Positions 1-11,314 of a stretch of DNA of 64,000 nucleotides are shown piece after piece (the stretch's first letter is position 1; every line of letters begins with the position of its first letter). Source of the DNA: Oidiodendron maius Zn (taxonomy: Eukaryota; Ascomycota; Leotiomycetes; Myxotrichaceae); assembly GCA_000827325.1 (NCBI GenBank), contig KN832884.1, positions 718,953 to 782,952 on the forward strand, in the 5' to 3' direction. A program made the position numbers and the translations under genes. The notes below the pieces were generated by a model. It made no database searches. It was not told the DNA's origin and was given only the letters and a program-made list of their open reading frames with translations.

Positions 1-937
1 TCGTCATGCATGGATCGAACCCATTAGTAGAAATTGGTAGGCCTGTAATGAAGTCACTGGACAATGTATAATGGCGGAATTGGAGTCTCAGTTAGGTAGA
101 GATCTCCATATGACGGATGTTAGTTTGGTTTAGCTAGGTGGTAGATGGAACAAGTAACAACATATTCTGCAAGGTCTTGTTGGAGTTTATGCTTAGAGAC
201 TTAAGGTCAATTGATCGCGCAGGGTGGCGAAGAGGGACAGGATCGGCGAGGATCAGTGGCGCAACTGGCTGCATAGGGGTGACTTTTATATGATGACTTG
301 AAGGTGTATAGTGACCGAAAAGGCCATGTGGGTGTAGGAGTGAGTGTGCATCTCTGTCGTTGGAGTCCGACAGGTGGAACCACTGTCTTCCATGAAAGAA
401 GGGAACGCTGGAGAGTGCGAAAATCACTTTGGCGAGACGATGAGACTACGTACTAAGTGACGATAAACTGACGTATGTACCGATTATAGAGCTAGTTTAG
501 GGGCCGCTACTAATTTAATTTAGGGGTCTCGGCTAATTTAAGGTTGACTGCTCCTCATCTCGCAACCTCAGGACTCTCCTTGAAGTGCCTCTATCACTTT
601 ACACCTTGTTATTTATGACAACTTTAACCTTCTTGAAGTTAAAATGATTGTCAATAAACCAAGAGTTTGCATTACATAAGGTCAGTAATATCCTGCCTTT
701 TTAGGTGGTATTAATTACTATATTAAAGCATCCTTCTAGAAGCAACTAAAGCTGTACATGCTCATTTTTTTTTCAACAAAAACCTTGCTAAAGAAATAGC
801 ACAATACTGCAGAACTAGGGCACATAGTGAGTCGCAGCCACGGCAAAGAGGACCCATTGGTTGGTTATTGGCCATGGGGCCTTTGGTGTGGTCAAAATAG
901 TGGATGCAGAGGCTGAGAGTAGGCAATTAAGGCGCGA
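1..937. other. Intergenic, no supportable gene
   Basis: No open frame here has a recognisable domain, good start context or intron pattern. The minus-strand frame at 134-427 (97 codons) has no family resemblance I can name and no neighbouring exon. The segment 480-560 is AT-rich with repeated TTTAGGGG-like words, possibly decayed transposon sequence, but no terminal structure is visible. Confidence 0.5.
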
Positions 938-984
938 TTAATCCGGGCGTGTTGAAGATGAATGAAGCATGTGTTTGAGGGTGG

Positions 985-1335
985 GGAAAGGAAAGGAAAA
1001 GAAAAGAAAGGAAAAGAAAAGAAAAGAAAAGAAAAGAAAAGAAAAGAAAGGAAATGAAAAGAAAGGAAAAGAAAAGATATGAAATGAAAAGAAAGGAAAA
1101 GAAAAGATATGAAATGAAAAGAAAGGAAATGAAAAGATATGAAATGAAAAGATATGAAATGAAAAGATATGAAATGAAAAGATATGAAATGAAAAGATAT
1201 GAAATGAAAAGATATGAAATGAAAAGATATGAAATGAAAAGATATGAAATGAAAAGATATGAAACGAAAAGATATGAAACGAAAAGAAATGAAACGAAAA
1301 GAAAAGAAAAGAAAAGAAAAGAAAGGCCCTGAAAA
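985..1335. repeat. Polypurine minisatellite (15-bp unit)
   Basis: About 350 bp of almost pure purine on the + strand. It opens with GAAAAGAAAG-type simple repeat, then resolves into a 15-bp unit GAAATGAAAAGATAT. Eight consecutive perfect copies occupy 1141-1260, with variant copies (GAAAGGAAAAGAAAA, GAAACGAAAAGATAT) on both sides. The unit length is a multiple of three, so both strands stay open (KRYEM-type repeats on +, FSFHI-type on -); these frames are a by-product of the repeat, not genes. Confidence 0.95.
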
Positions 1336-1345
1336 GAAAGGCCCT

Positions 1346-2197
1346 ATCGGTGTCTAGCCTTGTTGGTAGTCCGCCGAATTTTGGTTGGTGGGCGGGAGAC
1401 CCCGATAATTTCTTTTTATGCGCCCAGGTAGAATCATCACCTCGTAATTCAGCCGCTCGTGCAGCGGATAGATCGCTCCCGACCATCTTAGTACACTACA
1501 GGGTCGGATGGGGAGCTTGGGAGATTGAGAGCAAGCAGAGACATCTCAATGTACTATGAGGAGTTAAACAAGCCGAGCGAGAGCTTGTCAGCTTCCATAA
1601 TCTGAGGCTGCGGACTTCTGTTTGGAATCTGGCAGGTGGCCAACGAGACAACACTGGGCGGTTAGATGGCACCAGGAACCGTGCGAAAATAGTATTACCA
1701 TGTTCCCGCACTGGCCCTTGCATCCAAAGGCGAATGATTGTATGAGGCAAACGTCGTATCGAATAGAACTGCCCTCAGTATTTGGGATTCCCTGCCACAC
1801 CTAGTCGATCAACCGAAAGCCACCAACCAGAAGAATCGGAGATAGAATCGGACGGGCAGCTCAGCTCTTCCATGCCGATCCATCCCTAAGCCACGCATCC
1901 TACTCCGCTCAGTACATGTAGGATCTCCAGCGCTCAGATCTCGTCGTCAAATCCCTTGTTCTGTGAGACCTAACCCTAGTCCTCGACCCCACAGGGACGG
2001 GGATCCCGATCCTCTTCACGCCCCAGCAGCTGGAAGGCGGCTACGGGAAAGCCGGAAATGCGTTTCCACGAGTCGATGTAGTACTTAGTGATTTTGTGGT
2101 GCGCGGCACCCTCTACGTTAGATGAAACATCAGATCTATCGAGACTACAGAGATATAGTCACAACAAGTCTCTTGCCGGCCAAATGCTCTAGGCGCG
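1346..2197. other. Intergenic, upstream of the NLR gene
   Basis: About 850 bp with only short overlapping frames on both strands and no recognisable protein. It presumably contains the promoter and 5' UTR of the NLR-type gene that begins near 2198. No TATA box or structured RNA could be assigned with confidence. Confidence 0.4.
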
Positions 2198-5100
2198 ATG
2201 AAAATCATGGTAACGCGCTAACATGCCTATAATATAACTCTTGGATGTCTACTGATAATTTATTCACAGAAAATCTTGAAGAGACGGCTGGGAAGAGATA
2301 AGCAGAGTATACAGAAGCTAAATGCGGGAGAGTCGACCCAGGCTGGATCTCAACCTCCACCTATTTCCAACCCCATAATATCGACAGCTGGTGACGGGTC
2401 CCAAACAATTCGACCCTCTACAAATACCGTTTCACAGCCTACCAATCCTGAGCAACTACCCCTTTCTCACATTGCCCTCGATCCAAGATCAACCATTTCA
2501 ATTCCACAGCGATCGCGATCTATCGATCGGCGTAAAGATCCAGTTGGCCTGACAATTGTTTATAACCCGGAGACATTGCCCTCATTAGACATCATCTTTG
2601 TTCATGCTTGGGTGGTTCTAGTCGGGCCACATGGGCAAAAGGACAAGATATAGAGAACTTCTGGCCGGAGAAATGGCTTCCATTAGAGCCCGGAATTCAA
2701 ACTGCCAGGATTCTCTCCTTTGGCTATGATGCCAACGTTGCTATCATCAAGTCATCCCCAATCTCCTGTATTGCAGACTTTGCTAGCAGCCTCCTATGGT
2801 CGATGAAGTCTGCGAAAGATGAACAATTAGAAGAATTGGAACTTGGCCAGGTGACCTTGAGATCTTGTTCCTATTGGGGAGAACTAATCTAATGCTCCGT
2901 ATCACCAGCGGCCGATTATCTTCATTGTTCATTCCATGGGGGGCTTGGTCGTTAAACAGGTCTGTAATAATCTTTCTGTAATTATAGCATCCTTCTACAC
3001 ATTCTTGACTTACACTCCAATAGGCATATATTCTCGGCCGGAGTGACAGTGCATATAGAGAAATTGTCGAATCTATCAGCGCGATATTATTTCTTTCTAC
3101 GCCACATCGTGGATCGGACCTGGCGGAAATATTCCAGAGGACTCTCAAGGCCTTGAATCCTAATTCAAATTTTTACATTTCAGAGTTGAGGAGCAAGTCC
3201 AAAACAATCGAAACCCTCAATGACCAATTCCGGCATATTGCCCCGAAGCTAGACATACTTTCATTCTACGAGACACGGCAGACTTTCGTCGGGGGAGCGA
3301 AATTGGTGTGTGCTTTCGGTTCAATTTGTATGCGGGATGATTATTGACTTCCTGTTAGATGGTGGTCGAGAAGGCGTCAGCTATCCTTGGCTACCCGGAC
3401 GAGATTCCGATACCCTTAAACGCTGATCACCACAATGTTTGTAAATTTGATAATCCTCAGGATCCGAATTATATCAGTATTAGGAACGGGTTGAAAACCT
3501 TGGTCACTACAGTTCTCTCAAGAGGTATGTGTATTGAGCCATAAATTTGAGATTAGCAATGATAGAGCAAACGGCGCTTTGACATTCACTCGTATCTCCG
3601 TCATCATACTAGGCCGACTCAACACTTCATATATTTGTCCGACCCACGCTGACTTCAACTACAACTAGGACAACATTTACTTAGTGAGCAATGGAAAACT
3701 CAAATGGATCGCTTAAAGACTCTGCTAGCCACGCCTGATACCTACCAAGATGATCTTAAGTTTTTCCACGATAGATGGACTCCAAGCACTTGTGGCTGGA
3801 TTCTCTTGAACCCGCGCTTTACTCAATGGGCGGATAAAGGCGAGAACGGCTCTACAATTCTCTGGTTACATGCTTTACCAGCCAGTGGGAAATCGATATT
3901 ATCTTCATTTATTGTCAGCCACCTTCTCGAGAAATCGGTTTGCGTATATTACTTTTTCAGGTTTGGCGATCCGTTAAAACGTTCGGTGAGCAACTGCTTG
4001 AGGTCTCTTGCTTTCCAAATTGCAGAACAACTCCCTGAATTTCGGCATGCATTAAACAGCGCACAGTTTTCGACCGGGACATTGGAAAATGCAAATGCGA
4101 AAACAATCTGGGAGAGGGTTTATATTGGTGTCCTTTTCAAGATGAGATTTAAAACGACTATGCATTGGGTTATCGATGCCCTCGACGAATCAGATCACTC
4201 AAAGATATTAGTTGAGCTAATGCAAAGCATATCTCGCTCTCTGTCGCCGATAAAGGTTCTACTTGTCAGCCGGCAGACTCTGGATCTCATATCAGTTTTC
4301 GAGCGCCTTGCAACAGCCGTGTCGGTTGTGTATCTGCCAATTGAGGACACTAAAAGAGACATACAGATTTATGTAGAGACGGAAATGGAATACGTGCGTG
4401 CTCCTCTTGAAATCAAGTCGCAAATCATCGAGAGACTGGTTGCTGGTGCTAGCGGAAATTTTTTATGGGCTAGCCTCGTACTGGATGAGGTCAAGAAATG
4501 CAATACACTAGAGGATCTCAATAAAACACTAGAGGGAATGCCGAGGGGCGTGGAGCAGCTTTACGAACGGATGGAACGCGCAATTATTGAGCGAACAGAT
4601 GAATCTGCTCAGAGGCTGGGACAGATGATCCTGACATGGACAGCATGTTCGCGTCGACCGTTAGCCCTGAAAGAGCTTGAACAGGCTCTACAACCGGAAT
4701 ACGGAGTGATTTTAGATCTAAAGTCTGCCATCGGCCGTGTCTGTGATCAGTTTGTTGTTGTCGACTCTACAGATCAGTTGGTTATGATACATCAGACAGC
4801 AAGAGACCATATCATCGCGACGGACTCGGCGTTGGCAGTCAACGTCACTGATGGTCATGAGAGGCTCTTTAAGACGTGTCTGTCAGCTTTAGACCAACGT
4901 CGTGACATGGATCTCCGATTTGGTAACCAGAAGACTGTCGAGAGCCAGGAGTTCATCCTGTACGCAATGACATCATGGGCATATCATCTGAATATGACCT
5001 CTCCAGAGTCAGAGGAGCCATTGCTCCTCTTGCCCAAATTCTTGAAAGGGAAGTCTGTTTTAGCTTGGATAGTATTGTTAGCGCAGCACAAACGGCTGGA

Positions 5101-7441
5101 GGTGCTGGTATCCTCCTCAAAGAGCATGAATTTATACGTGCGTCGGAAACGGGCTCTCTATTCAGCAACCAACCCGATGCTTCATCGACTCCAGGAGCTT
5201 GATCTGCTCGAGGGGTGGGCAACTGACTTCCTTAAACTTCTGGGGAAGTTTGGGCGAAACCTAATGGACAGCCCTACTTCAATATACCTACAAATCCCTC
5301 CATTCTGTCCTAAAAATTCCATGATATATCGACATTTCGAGCAACGCACCTCACCTCCGCATGCACTATCTGTTAAGGGGTTATCAAATTTCATGTGGAA
5401 TGATGGCTTAGCTAAAATATCGCTCGGACGAAAGTCTCAAGGTCTCACCATTGTTTGCTCTGGGAATTACTTCACGGTACTAACTACTGCAAATATGATG
5501 ATTCTGTACAACTCCACAACCTTAGAAGTCAAGCAAACACTCATGCATAGGGAATGGATTTTCGTCATGAGTTTTAGCATTAGCTCCAATTTGCTGGTAA
5601 CTTACGGCGATCTTACGACGAAGGTATGGTCCGTAAGGACGGGAGAAATACTGTATGAGATCAGTAATCCTATAGGTATCAGAGCAATTACCATAGTGTT
5701 CTCTGCCGGGGATACCGAGCTTGTGGTTGGATCCAACGATAATCTTATTAGAGTCGCGCGATTGACGGATGCAAACCCGGTTTGGTCTATTTTGCATGAA
5801 AAAGTCCTTATAGGTAACACAGCTTTAGGCAAACGTGTGCACAGCATGCCGTGGCGAATGGCGTTTAATTCTAATGCAAGTCGAGTGGCAGTAGCCTACC
5901 GGAATTCCCCATTATGTGTCTGGGCAACGGATCCTCCAGAGCTCATCCGGAACTGTATGCGAAATCAAGAATATGATGGTAACTCTTGGACTACTGTCGA
6001 CCAGGTTATCTGGCATCCAAATTCCGAAGAAGTTCTTGGTCTGTATATGGGAGGTTATGTTTTCAGATGGAATCCAGAGAACGATACGCAACAGGAATTG
6101 CAAGCGAAAGCTTCTCTTCTTGCATGCAGTCCCGACGGGAAATTATTTGCGACAGGAGACAGTAATGGTACTATCAAGCTCTACAATTTCCATCACTTCG
6201 CGTTGATATATCAGCTATCTTGCCCGAATATGCTCGACGATATTTGCTTTAGCCCTGATGGCAAGCGCTTATATGATCTCCGTGGTCAATTCTGCAGCAT
6301 CTGGGAACCAAATGCTTTGATTCGATTGTGTGACACTAGCCAAGAAGACAGCGAGGGTGGAAGTGAAATGGCTAGTATTCCGACAGCATCGGTCTCGGAA
6401 GCATTTGCGGAAGTAAGGGAGCAGATAACAGCCATTGCCATTCAATTTCAGGGACGGTATCAAGCGATTGGAGATGACGCTGGTGTCGTGAGTGTCGTAG
6501 ACAGCTTAGGTGACCATGCTGCAATTCAACTTTGGAGGTCCCCTGTTGTGCTGCCAATCCGACTCCTCGATTGGTCTGGCGATGGGAATTATCTGGCTTG
6601 CGTTGAGTTGACGGGAGACATCGTCGTCCAAAAGGTGCAGCGAGAGGATAGCGTGGACTGGACTGCGACAGAAGCCTTTAGCGTCGACCCTCTGGTGGGT
6701 TCTGCGGATATTCATCAAATCTTGTTGAACAGTGATGGGAAGGTTTTATTGGTAATAAGGGACTCTTCAGCGACCATTTGGCATCTGGGGCTACCGCCCA
6801 CCTCAGAAGCTCATAAAAAATCGATCGCATCGCTCGATGCGAAGTGGAGCAAACATCCCACAGACTCAACGCTTCTCATGGCTTTCAGCCCGTCTCATAT
6901 CCGAGTGTATTTATGGGACGATTTATCAGAGATTGCTGTCTTGAATATAGGCAGACCGTCTCTATTACCAAGCCCAGATGCTAGCAAAACGAACAAGCCC
7001 GTTAGAGCAGCAAGAGTTGACTCCATATTCACAGATGCTTTAGGGACTCATTTTCTCGTGGATCTCGTTCTTACTACTGAAAATGAGACTCATCTCACAT
7101 TTATATGCGAATCTTCAGCCATGGCACGACCTACCGAATCACAACCTCCTCTCATCTTTGCGCCAACATTTATTCCCCAAAAAATCCAAGAGCAAATCGA
7201 AATCCCTCTCGGTATCCTCTCTGAGCAGCAGTTAATATTCCTCGACAAAGAATATTGGATGTGTTCCTGGCATCTAGGAGCCAATTTTACTACTGAGAAA
7301 GTGCAACGGCATTATTTCCTGCCTAAGGATTGGCTGGATGTTGAATCTCTGAAGATGTGTGCATTGCTGGCCGATGGCAAATTTGTGATTCCGAATAACG
7401 GGGAGCTAGCTATTATTAAAGCTGCGGAGATTGGCAACTAG
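2198..7441 (+). pseudogene. SesB-like/NACHT/WD40 NLR with a frameshift
   Basis: Fungal NLR-type immune or incompatibility receptor. My exons are 2198-2209, 2270-2850, 2909-2959, 3024-3305, 3359-3524 and 3669-7441. After a disordered stretch comes an alpha/beta-hydrolase (SesB/DUF676-like) domain: HG oxyanion region near 2603, nucleophile elbow HSMGG near 2930, STPHRGS near 3100. A NACHT NTPase follows: P-loop ALPASGKS near 3880, where the usual first Gly is Ala; Walker B VIDALDES near 4170; LLVSRQ near 4260. The remaining ~600 residues look like degenerate WD40 blades (FSPDGK-type motifs near 6120 and 6250). The exon sum is 4865 nt, one short of a multiple of three, and the shift maps to 2603-2608: CAT is followed by two bases instead of three before the frame coding LGGSS. 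So the gene is either inactivated or affected by an assembly error. The tiny first exon is the least certain part. The N-terminal hydrolase is the effector position in this family; role inferred from family. Confidence 0.8.
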
Positions 7442-8667
7442 TGATTATTATCTCATTGCTATCATATACTACAGTAGGATGTGTTCAACAATACCGAATA
7501 CGAATCTAGAGGAAGACGAACAGGTCAAAAGAGAGGTTATGTTAGGGCAGCGTAGAAAGCAGTGTCCAAGGTTGCTACCAAATACTAATGATTAACAATC
7601 AACAGAGAGAAAATCTAAGGATATACTATAACAGTAAAGAGATACCTTTAGTTTTACCATGGTGATCTAAAAGGTGTCTCACTAAGCTTAAGAACTTCTA
7701 GGACTCTTCATAAAATTTTGCCAGAGCTAGTTCGGCTTCAAACAGCCAACACAATATGCATATTGCGGGTACATGCGATCACAAATAAAAGAGCACTGTG
7801 GCGCAGGTATACAAAGTGTGCTAGGCCCGTTTTTTCAATTTTGTAATTTCTTTTTGGTCGATTTTGAAACATGCCCGAGAAAAAGAAAAGGCCCGGGATA
7901 TTTCTCCAATTTGCTTCCTGCCTTGTGCTGAGCCTCGTGGTTCAGCCGAATTGTATTACTCTGGTCCCGCTAACACCTATAAATCGGGCGCTTGTTTGTG
8001 GCATTGATATAAATTGAAGCTATCCTTCCGTTGGTGTATGCAATACGTGATATCCTTACCGTTGGTTAAGTGCTACCAATGGCATCAAATCTGCCCAGTC
8101 CATGGCATGGGCTTTGGCAAGATTACAGCCAGCCTGTCTATTGGTTGGACTCTGACAGTGAGCAGTACGCAGAGTCTGGAGATACTGGCGATTCTCGGGG
8201 CGATCATTGCTTATAGCAGTCGAGATGGTAGATTGTCACTCGATATCTTCTCATCTCGATCCTCCAGCCAATTTAGCTTCCCGACTCGGAGCCTTTGTCG
8301 CGCACACCAAATTACTCAGCATTCTCCAAAAAGCTGATCGATTCTAATCCCGATGGCATACTCAAAGATCCGGCTGGTCCATCTGCATATGCATTTAAGT
8401 CACGGAATAACAATTGAGCTTGATGATGTAGTCCACGCTGTAAAAGAAACACAGTTTATATTATTCATCATAAAGCCAAGGTCGAGAAACTCTATGAAAG
8501 GAAAATATAGGGTAAAGTCAGGATAAGACAGTGGTGTAAGTTAATTAACCGGCGAGTCATCAATTTGAAATAACTATTCTGTATATGTCAAAGACAAAGC
8601 CTCAATTCAATTTTTGTCCAAGGCATCAGCCAGATGCTACAAATTGGCCGTAAATTCATATTGCTAC
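7442..8667. other. Intergenic between NLR and sugar transporter
   Basis: About 1.2 kb between convergent genes. The longest frame (8014-8337, +) has no domain, no neighbouring exons and poor resemblance to any protein. A, C-rich and T-rich runs near 7830-7900 are the only compositional feature. Probably 3' flanks of both neighbours plus neutral DNA. Confidence 0.5.
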
Positions 8668-10518
8668 TTAGACTTTGCTTCTGGGTTCTTTATCTGATGT
8701 CTTCTCAACGAGCTCCACTTGCCCGACTTCGATAGGCTTTGGTTCACCCGTTAGGGCATTCATATCTTCATGATGCACAACTTTCTCGACGGCTACCACC
8801 GCTTGGTCTGCAAGAGCTTTGTCTTCGAACACTGCATGGTAAAGGCATTAGCAAGTGGGATTGAAGGAAGCATGAGAGAATTTGTGGATAACCGCCGATA
8901 AAGAAAGGTAGCGCGAAGTAACGCGGGTATCTTACAGAAAGCCAATTCCTCCAATGTTCGATTTGCAGTCTCGGGAAATAGAAACCAAACGAAGGCAATT
9001 TCAAATGCCAGCCAGCAGCAGTAGGTAATTAGCCATTTCCAACTGATATTTTGAAGGCCAATCGGGTTCACAAATGTAGTAAAAAACCCGGCCAAACGTC
9101 CGAAAAGCTGGAACCAGGCGATGCCACGGGATCGCTCAGCGTATGGCCATAGCTCCACTAGGTACGTATACGTGAGAGCGTTATACCCAATGTTGTAGCA
9201 TGGCGAATAGGCAAAGATAAAGAAAATTGTAGCGGCTCCTGCGGCTGAATTCTTGACCCCGGCGTTCTTGGCCACTATACTCTGCTGCATTGTCACGGTC
9301 CAGCAGATATATACAACGAGCAGACTGATCGTGCAGGTGAGGTACATGGTCCGACGCTTGAAGCGTTTGACAAGAAGAGCAACGGCAACTCCACACACCA
9401 ACGACCAGCAGGCGATCGCTACGTTGATCTTTTGTTTGAAGACAGAGTCCGTGTGTCCAATCATCGCGAGTAGATCACCTAAGTAATACGAAATGAGAGT
9501 GTTACCTGACCATTGGGTGAATAAGCCAAGGAACGACGAGATGAATACTCGCCGCCTCATAGCCGCAGTGTGGAAGACGGACAGCCAGGATTTGCGTGAT
9601 GCTTCAAGTTCAATGTGAATGGTGGTTTGCATTTGCGTCATTTCCGCACGAACGAACTCAGAGTCCCGATCTCCCTCGGCGTGATATTTGGTGAGGATGT
9701 CGTAAGCTTCTTCACTGCGGCCTCTAGTAATGAGCCAGCGAGGGCTTTCAGGCACCAAGAAAATGAACAGTATCTGTAGAATTGACGGCACCATTTGCAA
9801 CAGCGAGGGAATGCGCCATCCCCAGTTGCTTGGAATGCTGTTTGTGCCGAAAGTAATACCTGCTGCGGCGATTTGTCCAACAAAATAGGAGACGTTGAAC
9901 AGAGAGGTAAGGATGGGACGCTCATTGGGATGGCTAAGCTCGCCGATCAGAGACGAACCAGAGACGATACAAGTAGGGATTCCGAAACCAAGGATGATAC
10001 GGGCAGCAATATACATCCCGGCTAAACTCGATGTCAGAATACAAGCCTATTGGACTATATGGATGAACTGACCGTTTTGAGCGAACCCTTGAATGATTGC
10101 ACCTATGCACATAATGACCGAGCCGGCCAAAATAGACCATCGTCTGCCAAACTTTTCGTTGATAATTGGAATGAACGGCAGCGACAAGATAGCTCCAAGA
10201 GAATATGCTGCCGCAATGATACCTTTGAGAGACCCTTGAGGGTTACCGAAATCTACCATTTTATTTAGCAAAAGTTTGTCCATGAAGAGTGTATATAGCC
10301 TTACACTTAATCCAAGAAGGAACAATCTGAAGTGCGTTGATCATCTGCGAATCAAAGCCAGATGTCAACTCGATTCCCATACATGCTGGGAAGAGTATGA
10401 GATACAAATATCTCAAGTTCCTCTTTCTATACCATGGTATTTTGTCCTCCTCTGCGATGAGGGTAACAATGGGCTCAGACGCCCCTGTCTCTTTGGTGAT
10501 GGGCTTAAGAAAGTTCAT
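8668..10518 (-). CDS. MFS sugar transporter
   Basis: Proton-coupled hexose/disaccharide transporter of the sugar-porter MFS family at the plasma membrane. Exons on the minus strand: 10518-10305, 10252-10073, 10021-8936 and 8831-8668, total 1644 nt and 547 residues, in frame throughout. Family signatures visible: FGRRWS in the loop after TM2, PESPRWLI before the central loop, the GYNALTYTYLVELWP segment, and FPETANRTLEEL at the end of TM12, as usual in the lactose/cellobiose permease-like subgroup. About twelve hydrophobic segments and a soluble N-terminus of ~35 residues fit the family length. It is divergently transcribed from the GH3 beta-glucosidase with ~800 bp between the starts, which suggests uptake of a beta-linked sugar hydrolysed inside the cell. 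Substrate not readable from sequence. Confidence 0.92.
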
Positions 10519-11314
10519 GATGATCGTAGGTCAGCTGGTATAGTTCTTGACAAAGCTGGGCATTTAGGAGATGGAATGGTCGAGGGAAACCGCCATTCTT
10601 ATTCTTTCCGGATCCAAGCCCCGTCACAGGCGAGACGACATTGATTTGATAGTCTATGCCGGGGAAAATTCCCACGCGAGGCTAACATCCCGGCCATGTG
10701 GGATTTGCCAAGTGTGAACATGTTTCTTAACTGAGGGGTTAACTTTCCCCAGGCTTTGTCCATCACCCAGTTAGATATGCGCCAAGAACTTGGAGGTCTG
10801 CTAGCGTTGTTTTTCTCTCTGGCAGTATGGGGTAAAACTCGGGGAGGCTCCCCGGAATGCTGACGGGCGTCGTGTTTGACGAATCAATCTTCCAGCGAGC
10901 TTGGCAATGGTACAGCCTCCTCTTCAGAGCCGATCTGTAATGGGTTAGTGTATTAATATAGGCAAAATAAGTTGCGATAGGTGGGTTTGCATCCCCGTCC
11001 CACCTTTTGCTCAGTTGAGTCTGCTCTTAGTGGGGAGCCTCCGCGGTATCACAATTTGGCCTAATTAAATCGATTCGTAGAGTTTGTTGTACCCACATAA
11101 GGGCCAAATGATAAGAGGGCTCCATCAACTTGGTATCCCCCTCAGCTTGTCCACGTCAACCGACGTAAAGAACCCTCCATCTCCATAAACCGAGCTTCTA
11201 CTTCTTTCCTCTTCGATTTTACCTGTTTCACATATTCTATCGTTCTTTCTAGTGAATTCCGAATTCCGAATTCCTCCATATTTTCTCTTTGGTCAGACGT
11301 AGCAGAAGTGGAAA
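10519..11314. promoter_or_regulatory. Divergent promoter, transporter/GH3
   Basis: The 796 bp between the two start codons must hold control elements for both genes. It contains SYGGRG matches of the CreA carbon-repressor type: CCCCAG at 10747-10752, CCCCGG at 10850-10855 and GTGGGG at 11030-11035. It also contains the CGG-N9-CCG palindrome described separately and three tandem GAATTCC words near 11254-11275 just before the GH3 start. The motif matches are by eye; carbon control is inferred. Confidence 0.5.
10840..10854. promoter_or_regulatory. Perfect palindrome CGG-N9-CCG
   Basis: CGGGGAGGCTCCCCG is a 15-bp perfect inverted repeat with 7-bp arms around one base. It presents everted CGG half-sites spaced by nine bases, the layout bound by dimeric Zn2Cys6 regulators. 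It lies about midway between the sugar transporter and GH3 starts, and a Zn2Cys6 regulator gene lies 3.3 kb away. Binding is inference. Confidence 0.45.

Noticed and set aside
134-427. 97-codon minus-strand frame
   Set aside because: No domain, no start or splice support and isolated.
985-1335. CRISPR array
   Set aside because: Contiguous tandem repeats without unique spacers in a eukaryotic genome.
938-1486. Long frames across the minisatellite (KRYEM-type on +, FSFHI-type on -)
   Set aside because: They exist only because the repeat unit is 15 bp and lacks stops; no start context, introns or homologous domain.
8014-8337. 107-codon plus frame
   Set aside because: No recognisable domain or neighbouring exons; lies in convergent intergenic DNA.
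10276-10644. 122-codon plus frame over the sugar transporter N-terminus
   Set aside because: Antisense to a confident MFS exon with matching reading frame and splice sites.
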